A stretch of 64,000 nt of DNA from Farysia itapuensis (Eukaryota; Basidiomycota; Ustilaginomycetes; Ustilaginales; Ustilaginaceae). The position numbers and the translations under genes are program-made. The first letter of the stretch is position 1. Each line of letters opens with the position of its first letter. This document shows, piece by piece, positions 1 through 9,626 of this stretch. The stretch is taken from contig JALBYC010000040.1 of NCBI GenBank assembly GCA_023212645.1, forward strand, positions 19,761-83,760. The letters run 5' to 3'. The notes under the pieces are model-generated. The model was not told the origin of the DNA and ran no database searches. It saw only the letters and a program-made list of their open reading frames with translations.

Positions 1-1582
1 AGATTGATGGGGGGTTGGACACGGCCATCTTTATACCTTCGTCGAACCAACTAAGACGCGCCTATGAAGCACACAGGCAGACGCCAAGCGGTCTAAGCGC
101 AAAGGAAGGAGAGCGCGCTATGCTTGAAATGCGGGAAACGGGGACCGTGTTTGAGCCCGTGCAGCCAGCGGGAGGCTGTCGGGAAGGTTTCAGACGAGCA
201 CTTGGCGGTAGCTCGACAAACATTTGCCAAATGAGACAGCAGTCGGAAGAAGTCATTGCAGGTGTCCCTTTGTGGTGAGACTCCGCAATGTACCGGGAAA
301 GAGAGATCGCCAGGGCTAGACTAGCTCGGCACTTGGTACTAGAGTGCTGACGAGGTCTGGGCTTGCTTGACAGCTGCAAGGGGAAAGTTGGGTGTCGCTC
401 CGACGGAGCCAATCTGAAACACGTCTTGTCCGGTCTGCTCCACTCGGGACCCAGTAGAGCGTAGCCGAAGTACCGCACTTGCTAAAGGTCAAGTGGCTTT
501 TGGGCGCGAGGCAAAGGGAGGCGGAACACATTCAGCCAACTATGTTTGTGCAGCTGATGAGCCAGACGGCATCTTAATTGTCGGAAGATTTGTCCATCCA
601 GATTGACCATCCAGATTTGCGTTTTGAGGCAGCAGAGAGGATCATCGAGGCAGACCAAGCGACGCCCAGCGCACTGTGAGACAGGCGTGCATATGCAGAG
701 CGACGTGTGCGGACCAGGAACGCGCAGTCTAGACAATCGCAGCTGAAACAGAATTTAATTGAGCCCGGTGCACAAGCTGAGACATTTGCGTTTGGATCGG
801 CATCCGAATGTTTGTATTCACAAACAAGCCCTCTTTCCGTCCCGAGACATTTGGTTTGTAATTAAGCGATGGAAGCAGCCACACTTTTGGCGAGACTTCC
901 CCTCGCCCGACGGGCTTCAAGCATGCAAGCTATCCACCGAGATCCGCAGGATCGACCAGGACGATCAACCGACGCCCTAGTGCGAGGTCTCATGCCCCTT
1001 GCTTGGATCGCTGCACTGACCTCGGCGCACACATTGATCGTCAGGGGCTCATTGGATCTGTTCGAGAGATCATTTCAGCCATTCGCCAACCTTTCACAGG
1101 TATAGCGGCGCAACCTCAGGCTGCATAGACTGTCTTTGCAAGGCTGATTTCATCGCTGAGAAGATTTGCACGTGTGCACTGGTCCATTGAGTATCGGGAC
1201 ACCGCGCTTTGAGGTCCGCGGCCTTCATGAGGCATACTTTGCAGACAAGATTGAAGCAGCGACATATTAAGATCCAAACTCAGGCATCCGACAAGCAGCT
1301 TGTTCCAGAACCACGGAACTCAAGAGGGAGCTACAAGTTGATGGTACTTTGCAAAACAGCTGATCTAAGCACAAGTCATGCTGCGATCTCGAAAGCCAGG
1401 TCTACTTTGTCGCTCAAAGAGACAAATGCACAATCTCGTTAAGAGTGATATTTTGAGAATTAAGCGGATATATTGTGTCAAAGACCCATGACAAATGCGA
1501 GAGAAGATTATGCAAACAAGACGAAGATGACTCTATGCTATAGTGCAGACGAAAGAGGAAGGAAGCAAAGCAGGCCAGCTGT
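1..1582. other. Gene-poor left flank, no supported gene
   Basis: No reading frame here has a recognisable domain, a believable start and length, or a convincing intron pattern. The stretch carries short recurring words related to AAACATTTG and TGAGACAG (218-239, and looser copies near 777-790 and 840-852) that also occur in the spacers at 2.4-3.7 kb and 6.5-7.8 kb. The right-hand 150 bases are the 3' flank of the secreted-protein gene on the minus strand. A regulatory or relic-repeat role is possible but not shown. Confidence 0.5.
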
Positions 1583-2383
1583 TTACTTCTTGGAGGCAGT
1601 GGTGGTGGCGCAGTTGGCGCCCTTGCAGTAACCAGCCGACTGAGTGATGAAGGTAGGGTCTTGCTGGCCACCGTAGTTGGTAGCCTTGTCGGTGCCGGAG
1701 CAAGCCTTGTAGAGGGCGCAAGTGAGCTGACCAGCCTGGTATTGGGCCTGAGCAGAGACAGGGAGCTCAGCGATGTCGCTAGCGCTGCTGGCGTTGTCCT
1801 GGTAGATGTTGACGAAAGCACAGCCCGAGGTCTGGTCACAGGCGGTAAGGCATGCCTCGGTAGTAGTGGTAAGGATGTAGGTCATGTAGTTGTCGTTGTC
1901 GATTGTGGCAGCGCCAACAACGGTACCCTGGTAGGCACCCGAGGTCGCGTTGGTAGTGTAGCCAGAGAAGACCTGTTGGTAGCCCATGTCACAGACGGGG
2001 CCTTGGCTGGGAGTCTGAGGAGGGTTGCAGCCGGAAGGCAGAGGCTTGGAAGGGTTGCCCGATCGGCAGAAAGAAGTCCAAGCGAACCAAGGCCACCAGC
2101 AGGCAGCCTTGTCACCTCCACTCCAGTAGGGTACAGCACCAGCGGAGCATCCGAAGGTGTAGCTGGGCTTCGAGTTCTGCTTCCAGGGAGCCTTGCACGA
2201 ATAGGCCGAAGGGTTGGTGTTAAAGGAGAGCGATCCGAGAGCCTGCTGGACCTGGGCGGAAATGGCTCCACCAGGACCGAGGTTGGCACCCGGACCACCA
2301 GGGCCGAAAGTAGGGGCAGCCTCGACGAAAGAAGCAGCGGCAACAGCGCCAACGGCAACAGCGATAGTCTTGATCTGAACCAT
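1583..2383 (-). CDS. Secreted cysteine-rich protein with PAN-like C-terminal half
   Basis: The protein is 266 residues from the ATG at 2381-2383; a longer frame upstream lacks an earlier suitable ATG. It starts with a clear signal peptide (MVQIKTIAVAVGAVAAASFVEA, cut near residue 22), then a Gly/Pro-rich linker and two Cys-rich parts. The first has Trp-rich text (ACWWPWFAWTSFC). The second, about residues 150-250, resembles a PAN/apple-like fold (ACLTACDQTSGCAFVNIYQD and later LTCALYKAC). I infer extracellular or cell-wall location; ligand unknown. A TATA-like box in minus orientation lies at 2495-2502. Codon choice is strongly biased towards C/G-ending codons, which suggests high expression and creates a long antisense frame. 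No intron is needed. Confidence 0.82.
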   Translation of the reverse strand: MVQIKTIAVAVGAVAAASFVEAAPTFGPGGPGANLGPGGAISAQVQQALGSLSFNTNPSAYSCKAPWKQNSKPSYTFGCSAGAVPYWSGGDKAACWWPWFAWTSFCRSGNPSKPLPSGCNPPQTPSQGPVCDMGYQQVFSGYTTNATSGAYQGTVVGAATIDNDNYMTYILTTTTEACLTACDQTSGCAFVNIYQDNASSASDIAELPVSAQAQYQAGQLTCALYKACSGTDKATNYGGQQDPTFITQSAGYCKGANCATTTASKK

Positions 2384-2675
2384 TGTCAAAGGTATGAAGA
2401 GGTAGATGTGAGAGAGAATGGAAAGATGAGAGAGAGGAGATGGAGGCTGTATGAGATGATGGAGAAATGATCCAGAGGGGGTCAAATGGAGTCGTACTTA
2501 TACATGTCGAGCAGGCTGGTCATAACTAAAGTCTTGCTGAAGTGGTGTTGCAGCAGGAGCGAAATGTGTCACATAGCGCTGTACGGCTGACCATTGTCCG
2601 ACAACAAAGGGAGGTATCAGATCACAGAATGGCCGATTCGGCACTCTGTTTGCGAGCCGAAGCGTCTTTTTGAGC

Positions 2676-2697
2676 AAACATTTGCCATCTGAGACAG
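2676..2697 (+). repeat. Short dispersed element, copy B
   Basis: AAACATTTG at 2676-2684 is followed directly by the 13-mer CCATCTGAGACAG at 2685-2697. The copy at 218-239 has the same arm and a core with two mismatches. At 6806-6827 the same arm is followed by the exact reverse complement of the core. Function unknown. Confidence 0.55.
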
Positions 2698-3009
2698 GAT
2701 TAAGCTCTATACGCCTGTCGATTCGCGACGAGATGGGAGGTGAGACTGCATCGAGAACGACTGTTGGTCACAGGAAGGAGCCCAGCAAACGACAGGAAGA
2801 AGTTGTGCAAACGACAGGGTCTGGAACTCAAACTCTAAACGAGTAATGTTCAGCCAGACGCCGGCTGGGCGCAATCAGACCCTAAAGCTGATCAGAGCCG
2901 GGGAAGTTGCAAGGCGTCGATGGGGGAGCGAAGGTGTATGCAGCCGCTCGTAGCAGGCGGAAAAATTGGTCTCGTCAAGCTGGGTCCAGATCGATGCAAC
3001 AAACAGGTC

Positions 3010-3028
3010 GTCTCAGTCACTCTGAGAC
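3010..3028. repeat. Inverted repeat GTCTCAG-N5-CTGAGAC
   Basis: A perfect 7-bp inverted repeat separated by five bases. The arm sequence CTGAGAC is also part of the 13-bp core of the dispersed element in the neighbouring spacers, so it may be a binding site or a decayed copy of the same element. Confidence 0.4.
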
Positions 3029-3673
3029 GGGCGCGAACCTAGTTCGACCATCCGAAGCCGGTCCGAAGATTGGGTTGCGCCGCAAGCAGCCGAAGCCCCT
3101 ATCGAATGAGAGCGCCGGACGTAGGCATAACGCATCCAACTTGTCGAAAGCAGGAAATTGGAATTGTTTCAGTCAATAAATTGCGCCTTGGCTGAAGACA
3201 TGTTTTACCAACTGAGACAGCCAAACAAAGTTCGAGTCAGTCTCCTGCTTGACCGATGCCCTGCCCAGAAATCGTTCGACTTTGCATCATCGCCCCATAC
3301 TCGATCGACCGGATCGATTGAACTGTTTACCCGGTCATGCAGCGCCGATCCCCTCCCTTGTCCAACGACCCAACCACCCGAGTCGACAAGTCCTGCAACT
3401 GCGCAAGTTAACAAGTTTTACTGTCTAGCAGCTAGTCTAACACTTCTGTTCGCAAAACTATACTGTACGTACTGTGACTCTACGTACTCTGTGTGCCTGA
3501 CGACATGGTCAGATAGCGCAGTCAGCCGACAGTCTTGGGTGAGCTGAACGACTAGCACCCGCTCAATTGTAGTAAAGGCGCTGCACAGACGATGGAAGTA
3601 ATGCTGAAGAGGTATGCAATTAGAAAATCCGGTGACCAGTATGCGCCATGTGAGGTGACAGAAATCTATGTGT

Positions 3674-6496
3674 CTAGAAGGAGAAGCGCAGGAGCGCGGG
3701 GTTAAGTGCGATGGGGTAGAGGAGGTGCAACAGGGACAAGAGGAGCAAAGGCCAGTAAATGTTGAAGCCCAGAATCTGCCACTCGATTGGCAATACGTGA
3801 GGAAGCTGGAAGACGATAACAGCTCCAATCGCAAGGAAGCAGATGATAAAGACTTTCCAGAATCGTTTGAGGATGATGGGGACCTCGATGAAGAAATTGC
3901 TGTCCTCCAAATCCTTGATGGTTGCGCCCCACGTCATGTTGATGCCGCAGATGTGCGAAAGAAGGGCCGTCAAGACGTGGTAGGAAAGTCCACCGAAGAA
4001 GATGATCATGAATCCAGCCCAGACCAAGTGCTCCTTGACCAGAGTCATCAGACCACTCGACTTGGCACGGTACCGAGCTACCACCTGCGCCACGTTACCT
4101 CCGACTGTGAAGACAAAGACAACGGCAAGCCAGATGTCGAAAGGCGTGAGGAAAGCAGGATCGAACTCGGGGTAGAACCATCCTTGCGCAAAGTAGAGTG
4201 AGACGGTGATCGGCAGGGCAGAGGCAATAGCGTAGTACGAGAAGATGTACGAGCAGGCGCAGAACTTGTAGTGGATAGGAGCGTTGCTCATCAAAAAGGT
4301 TCGGAAGAGCTTGGTGAAGGGGCTCTTGTATGGCCACTCCCAGATGCGGTTGAAGACCAGCTCCGAGCATCCGAATGCGTACTTCTGCCATCGGTTCAGT
4401 TCGTCGTCGCAAGTAAGAGACACACCTTCCTCGAACTTGTTGTTCGAGTATGTCGCCCAGCGAGTGATGTAGCCAGACATCAGCAGACGAAGCGCCATGT
4501 CAAAGTCTTCGGATACGTGCGACTCAGACCAGATCTTGCGAACACCGTCTTCAGGGTCAACAAAGGAAGCCTCTTGAACAGCCGACCATCGAAGGAAAGC
4601 GTTGTGACCCATGAAAGGCGCAACGTCGCCGGCAGAGACCATGAAACTGATGGAAAAGTTGACCATTCGTGTAAAGAAGGCAATGCCTCGCTCAAAGTAG
4701 CTGTCAGAGACGAGCATGACACCAGAGCAGTGTTGCAGAACACCGACATCGGGGCTCTGGATCATTTCGGAGGCGGCATCGAGCAGGCAGTCCTCGGGTA
4801 CACGAGTGTCCGAGTCAATGATCAGGATCAAGTCTCCAATGCGAACGTTGCCCTTGGCCTGAGCCAGGGGGTGCAACTCGGGAAGACATTGCTCGAGGCA
4901 TCGTTCGTACAAATCGGTCTCATCGGCTTCACTCCAGTTGAGAGCGGCAACACCATCCTTGGGTCGGGTCTCGGCCATCAACTTTTCGATCGCGAGCGAG
5001 AGGAAGCAGGTAAAGTTGAGGTTGGAAGCCTTCTTGAATCGTCCCTTTCGCACATAGCCGTCCTGGCCATGAGGAGGTCGAGAAACCCATCCAATGCTGT
5101 GCATCTCGTAAAAGTCCTGTCGGATGTCTCGCTCAGCTTCAGAGATGAGTTGCATACCATCGTCCGAAACAATGATGGAAGCAGTGCCACCTTGCAGCTC
5201 GTACGTGCTGATAGCCTTCTTGACCGACTGGATAGTGGGCATCAAGACGTTCTCGAGAGACTCTTTGTAGACAGGCATCTGGATGGTCATGTGAGGAAGC
5301 TGTCCCGAGATACGCTTGGGAGCCTTGCCCGAGTAGTATCGCGAGTTTTGGTGAAGCTGGCGAACAGGACCAACAATCTGGAAGATGGTACCCGTGATGT
5401 TGTCACAGAAGAACAAGACGACGGGGAAGATGATGATCGTCACGGCGGCCAGGCCCATACGCGACCAGTTGCCGTCAATGAAAGAGTGCTTGAGAAGCTT
5501 GGAGACGAAGCTCATGCAAAGAAGAATGTCAAGCGCGACAGCGATACCATGCTGGAGAGCAGCCTGGTAGTTGTATGGACGGTCCTCGAATGCGCACTCC
5601 TGCTTTTCCGGGTCGGCAGTGACAGTGCTGATCGGCGTTGCAGTTGCAGGTGACTCTGAAAAGGGATTGGAGGCCGAGATGGATGGCGCAATCGAGTAAG
5701 CTTCCGAGTCAGCTCGAGACATGGCGATGGAAGCTGCGTAGTGGCCGTTGCTGCTCTCTGCTCGGTGACGGGCCTGGTTCATGTTGAACTTGCTGATGGA
5801 AGATTCTTCCGATCCAGTGTGCTTGTGCGAGATCCTTGACTTGGTAGCAACCGAGCTGGACCAGACAAACTTGATCATCTTCTCCTCCAGCTTCTCAGCT
5901 TCCCTTTCGAGCTGCTCCACACTGTCGCACCAGATGACGACGGTGTTTTGTGTTCGGATGAAGCAAGCATTTTGCGCTTTACGGGCGCCGGCAAGCTGCT
6001 CCATGGTGTCGACGACCTGAATGTGTTGAGAAGCTGTGATGGGGATCTGCAATGTTCCGGGAGCCAAACGAGAGTTGATGGCAGATACGACAGGCGATGT
6101 GATGGTCATGGCGCACTCGCAGTTGAGGATGGCTACAGACTCGCAGAAGGCCTCCAGGCGCTCGTCCTGCGCAGGACACACGACGTATTGCGACTTTGCA
6201 AAGCGGATGGCAACAGCACTTGGCACTTCGGGGTTCTCGGAAAACAGATTCTTGCGGTTGCAGGACTTCCACATGTGCGAAGCCATGATCTGGAAACCTT
6301 CTCGCGCATCGATCCAATTCTGCTCTGCCTCGAACTTGGCATCCAGCTGGGAGAAGGACGATGAGGAACTCTCCATCTTTTCGCCGCCTATGTACTCCTC
6401 GTTGATGGATCTGGCATATTCGGTTTCGGCGCGCTCCATCATGTACTGCTGAGGAGCTGTTGGTGATGCCGTTTTTCTCTTGATGAAGTCCAACAT
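3674..6496 (-). CDS. Polytopic family-2 glycosyltransferase
   Basis: 940 residues from the ATG at 6494-6496 (MLDFIKRK); the frame upstream of it has no ATG. A hydrophilic N-terminal region of about 310 residues precedes two membrane segments, then a cytosolic GT2 domain: SDDG near residue 445, DSDTR (the metal/UDP site, near 560), EDFDMAL (near 663) and NRWQKYAFG (near 702), a variant of the Q/RxxRW motif of processive transferases. Four or more membrane helices follow to the C-terminus. This layout matches chitin-synthase/cellulose-synthase-like GT2 enzymes that polymerise a sugar at the plasma membrane, but it lacks the full chitin synthase signature, so the product is unknown. Intron-free. 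Confidence 0.85.
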   Translation of the reverse strand: MLDFIKRKTASPTAPQQYMMERAETEYARSINEEYIGGEKMESSSSSFSQLDAKFEAEQNWIDAREGFQIMASHMWKSCNRKNLFSENPEVPSAVAIRFAKSQYVVCPAQDERLEAFCESVAILNCECAMTITSPVVSAINSRLAPGTLQIPITASQHIQVVDTMEQLAGARKAQNACFIRTQNTVVIWCDSVEQLEREAEKLEEKMIKFVWSSSVATKSRISHKHTGSEESSISKFNMNQARHRAESSNGHYAASIAMSRADSEAYSIAPSISASNPFSESPATATPISTVTADPEKQECAFEDRPYNYQAALQHGIAVALDILLCMSFVSKLLKHSFIDGNWSRMGLAAVTIIIFPVVLFFCDNITGTIFQIVGPVRQLHQNSRYYSGKAPKRISGQLPHMTIQMPVYKESLENVLMPTIQSVKKAISTYELQGGTASIIVSDDGMQLISEAERDIRQDFYEMHSIGWVSRPPHGQDGYVRKGRFKKASNLNFTCFLSLAIEKLMAETRPKDGVAALNWSEADETDLYERCLEQCLPELHPLAQAKGNVRIGDLILIIDSDTRVPEDCLLDAASEMIQSPDVGVLQHCSGVMLVSDSYFERGIAFFTRMVNFSISFMVSAGDVAPFMGHNAFLRWSAVQEASFVDPEDGVRKIWSESHVSEDFDMALRLLMSGYITRWATYSNNKFEEGVSLTCDDELNRWQKYAFGCSELVFNRIWEWPYKSPFTKLFRTFLMSNAPIHYKFCACSYIFSYYAIASALPITVSLYFAQGWFYPEFDPAFLTPFDIWLAVVFVFTVGGNVAQVVARYRAKSSGLMTLVKEHLVWAGFMIIFFGGLSYHVLTALLSHICGINMTWGATIKDLEDSNFFIEVPIILKRFWKVFIICFLAIGAVIVFQLPHVLPIEWQILGFNIYWPLLLLSLLHLLYPIALNPALLRFSF

Positions 6497-7852
6497 GTTG
6501 GGTATATGAGAAACCCTCGAAGAATCGTGAGAAGACAAAGGGCAAACAAAGGAGAGTTTTAAAGGGTGAGGAGATGGCTGTCATTGGACGATCTGAAGCG
6601 TGCTGGTTCTTTAATACTTGTGCTATGACCTCCGTGGCCAGGACGGTGCACGATAAAGGGGTAGCGGCACGGGCGCGGTGACAATAGGCCACGCTACACA
6701 ATGTCGAGATGTCTGACACTCTGAATGAGGCGCATTGGATTGACGCAAGCGAGCGCCTGTCATGGAGCGCCTGCCTCTGCAGGAACTTTCGGTTGGCCGA
6801 TCAGGAAACATTTGCTGTCTCAGATGGGTGGACCTGTCAAGGTCCAGCTCATTGTCTCATGGCCGCTAGCCGACAGAAAGCGGCTGCATGACAAGGGGAA
6901 GGTGCTTAGGCGCAGAGGTGGAAGACCAGCAGGGATGACCGGCGTGGGTTGGTGCGACATAGGGGGGTGGGAGTCAGTCGCCATGTCTGAGTTGGTCGCG
7001 GCTGATGTTTCACTTCGAAATATACGCCAAGTCAACCATTTGCGGCTCTTCGCCTTCTTGGAATCGCCGCAACTGTCCTGCTGAAATTGTCTCAAAGCCT
7101 CGCCGCGATCTGGAATGCCCAAAGTCCGATGTGGGTGAACAACATCATCCGACATCGACGATCGTCATCTGCCAGCTGCCGATACGATTGCTAGCTTGAC
7201 AGCGCAGGCCCAAGCAAACACCAAAATGAAACGGAATTTGAGTTTGCACCGAATGTTCCTGATTCAAGCTCCGTGCAAACAGCGTTCGAGGCCTGTCGCA
7301 AAAACCTTTGTGCGCATTCAGTCATTTGCCGGCATCGACATGCGTCTCACAGCGCATACTGTGTCGCAGTGGCAAGCATCCGATCAAGACACGCACTACT
7401 ACGACCCCACAAGCGCAGAATAAGCTTTTGCAAAGCAGCTGACAGGGACGAATTGAATCAGGGTCGGAATCTGAAATGGTTTTTGTATATGCTTTTCTAC
7501 ATGCGACCAAAAAAGATCGACAGTGCAAGGCACACAGAAACTTGTCTTCCACCAATGCGGATGGTTGCATGGATGTCGGCTAGCAAGACCTCCACCCTGT
7601 TGGTGTCTTGACCTCTGCTTAGCCGGGCCCTCATGGCCTCTTCGAGACATTTCGGCCTTCACGCAGGCTAGGTCTCTTGGGCCCTCTCCATGAAAAGCTT
7701 GCGCCCATGAGCATGTGCTTTCCACCGCTATGTTCTCGACAGATCGTTCAAAAGCTTGCCATGGCCTAGAGACGATTTAGCCCTTCCCTTTGTCCTACTT
7801 CAACACCATTGCCGTGTCCTTCTCGTCCACATCCTCATACCCTACAACCAAG
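6497..7852. promoter_or_regulatory. Divergent intergenic region between GT2 and GH16 genes
   Basis: 1.36 kb between two start codons, so it holds both promoters. No gene is supported within it. It contains the flipped copy of the dispersed element (6806-6827). The last 60 bases before the GH16 start are pyrimidine-rich, as is usual for leaders in this window. Confidence 0.5.
6806..6827 (+). repeat. Short dispersed element, copy with inverted core
   Basis: AAACATTTG (6806-6814) is followed by CTGTCTCAGATGG (6815-6827), which is the exact reverse complement of the core CCATCTGAGACAG found beside the same arm at 2676-2697. Confidence 0.55.
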
Positions 7853-9550
7853 ATGACGAGCAGAGAAAATCGACCGCAGTCGGAATTCATCGAACAGCTT
7901 CAAGACTTTCCCGACTCGGATCACTCGCCGTCGCCAGAGAAGCATTCGGCATCCGTTGCACGATCAAACCGCGTATACCATGTCAAAAGCGAGTCAATGT
8001 CCATGTCGCGTTCTTGGTCTGCTGGCAGCCAAGTTCCCCTATCCACCTCTTTCCCATCCAACCTGAGCACCAGCTCCCTTGGATCGACGGCGCACAGCTC
8101 TAATCAGTATCCCAGTCCTAATGCTCCCTCGCGCGAATTCGAGATGTCTGCCAATGGTTTCGGTGCCAGCTCATATAACAGTCATCTAGGGGGCTATGGT
8201 TCAGCTACTCCCATGGGAAGACAGTTCTCTGGCTATGATTCTGGAACAGCTACTCCCGCTGCCGGCCTATACAATGCCGCTTTCAACACGTCGTACTCCA
8301 ACATGGCGCTCAAGTATCGCAAGCCGTTCGCTCAGCGCGTGCTGGCCGAGGGCGAGAAGCCATACAAGCCCTGGACAGAGAGCAAGAAGCGCAAAGCTAC
8401 CGACCGCAAAGCTTACTGGATTTTTGTGCTTACTGTCATGCTCGGTGTCATTGGCTCCATCGTGCTAATCTACTTTGCGTATGCCAGCGTTCCCAAGGAC
8501 AAGTACTGCCTCGTGCTCGAGGACAACTTTGACTCGCCCACGATCAACACAGACATCTGGACCCACGAGATTCAGACTGGTGGCTTCGGTAACGGCGAAT
8601 TTGAGTGGACCACCAACAGCGCCAACAACTCTTTCATCGAAGATGGCAAGTTGTACCTTGTACCCACACTCACCTCTGACTCTGTCGGCGAAGCAGCTGT
8701 CCTCAACGGCTACACACTCAACACGACAGCCGACGGCACCTGCACTAGCTTCAATCGCACAAACATCGACTGCGCAGTGGCCTCCAACTCGACGACCGGT
8801 GTCATCCTGCCTCCTATCCAGTCAGCTCGACTGATGACCAACTTTTCGCGCACGATCAAGTTTGGTCGAGTAGAAGTCAAAGCGCGCATGCCGACGGGTG
8901 ACTGGATCTGGCCTGCTATCTGGATGATGCCCAAGAACAGCGTATACGGTGCCTGGCCTCGTTCGGGAGAGATTGATATCTTTGAAAGTCGTGGAAACAT
9001 TCCCCGCGCCCGCAACGATGATGCTAGCAATCGAATGCACTCGACGCTCCACTTTGGTCCCGACTATCTCTTTGATGGCTACGGGTTGGCTACAAAAGCA
9101 CGTGTACTCTGGCGCAATTTCTTCAACCAAAAGACACACACTTTTGGCCTAGAGTGGACGGAAGACCACATCTACACGTGGGAACACTCGCCCGTCTACC
9201 GCAACTTCCAGCACGAATTTAAGAAGCAAGACTTCTGGACGCTCGGCCGTTTCCCTACGCAAATGGCGAACGGCACTCTTCTCGACAACCCGTGGAAAGA
9301 GGTGCAAGGAGCGCACAAGAACATTGCGCCGTTTGACCAAGACTTCTACCTCATCCTCAACGTCGCTGTTGGCGGCACCAATGGATACTTCAAAGACGGC
9401 CAAAATGACGACAAGCCTTGGTCGAACGATGCTGCCAATGCTCGAGCACAGTTCTGGGCGGCAAAAGATCAGTGGCTACCCACATGGCCCACCGACCCCA
9501 AGGAACGTGGTATGGCCATCGAAAGCGTCAAGATGTGGCAAAAATGCTAG
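7853..9550 (+). CDS. Kre6/Skn1-type GH16 beta-glucan assembly protein
   Basis: 565 residues from the ATG at 7853. A Ser/Pro-rich cytosolic tail of about 185 residues is followed by one membrane helix (about 188-212) and a lumenal glycoside hydrolase family 16 domain to the end, so a type II membrane protein. The catalytic GH16 motif GEIDIFES is intact (Glu373, Asp375, Glu378). Members of the SKN1/KRE6 family act in beta-1,6-glucan formation in the secretory pathway; that role is taken from the family. It is shorter than yeast Kre6 because the N-terminal tail is shorter. It shares the upstream spacer with the divergent GT2 gene, and both concern wall polysaccharides. Confidence 0.9.
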   Translation: MTSRENRPQSEFIEQLQDFPDSDHSPSPEKHSASVARSNRVYHVKSESMSMSRSWSAGSQVPLSTSFPSNLSTSSLGSTAHSSNQYPSPNAPSREFEMSANGFGASSYNSHLGGYGSATPMGRQFSGYDSGTATPAAGLYNAAFNTSYSNMALKYRKPFAQRVLAEGEKPYKPWTESKKRKATDRKAYWIFVLTVMLGVIGSIVLIYFAYASVPKDKYCLVLEDNFDSPTINTDIWTHEIQTGGFGNGEFEWTTNSANNSFIEDGKLYLVPTLTSDSVGEAAVLNGYTLNTTADGTCTSFNRTNIDCAVASNSTTGVILPPIQSARLMTNFSRTIKFGRVEVKARMPTGDWIWPAIWMMPKNSVYGAWPRSGEIDIFESRGNIPRARNDDASNRMHSTLHFGPDYLFDGYGLATKARVLWRNFFNQKTHTFGLEWTEDHIYTWEHSPVYRNFQHEFKKQDFWTLGRFPTQMANGTLLDNPWKEVQGAHKNIAPFDQDFYLILNVAVGGTNGYFKDGQNDDKPWSNDAANARAQFWAAKDQWLPTWPTDPKERGMAIESVKMWQKC

Positions 9551-9626
9551 AGTTCCCTCGTTCCTGCAACTGTCTCTTCCTCTCCAACTCGTTTATATTG
9601 TTACTAATGGGACTTGTTTGTCACTG

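Larger units (their letters stand above)
2384..3673. other. Intergenic spacer with repeat words
   Basis: The left part is the promoter of the secreted-protein gene; the right end is the 3' flank of the GT2 gene. No gene is supported. It contains a copy of the AAACATTTG+CCATCTGAGACAG element (2676-2697), a related core CCAACTGAGACAG (3208-3220) and an inverted repeat GTCTCAG/CTGAGAC (3010-3016 and 3022-3028). Confidence 0.5.

Noticed and set aside
1661..2470. 269-codon frame antisense to the secreted Cys-rich protein
   Set aside because: Composition is simple (Gly, Ser, Arg, Val) and it extends no further than the strongly biased sense gene.
4271..5653. 460-codon frame antisense to the GT2 gene
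   Set aside because: No domain, full overlap with a clear glycosyltransferase, explained by codon bias.
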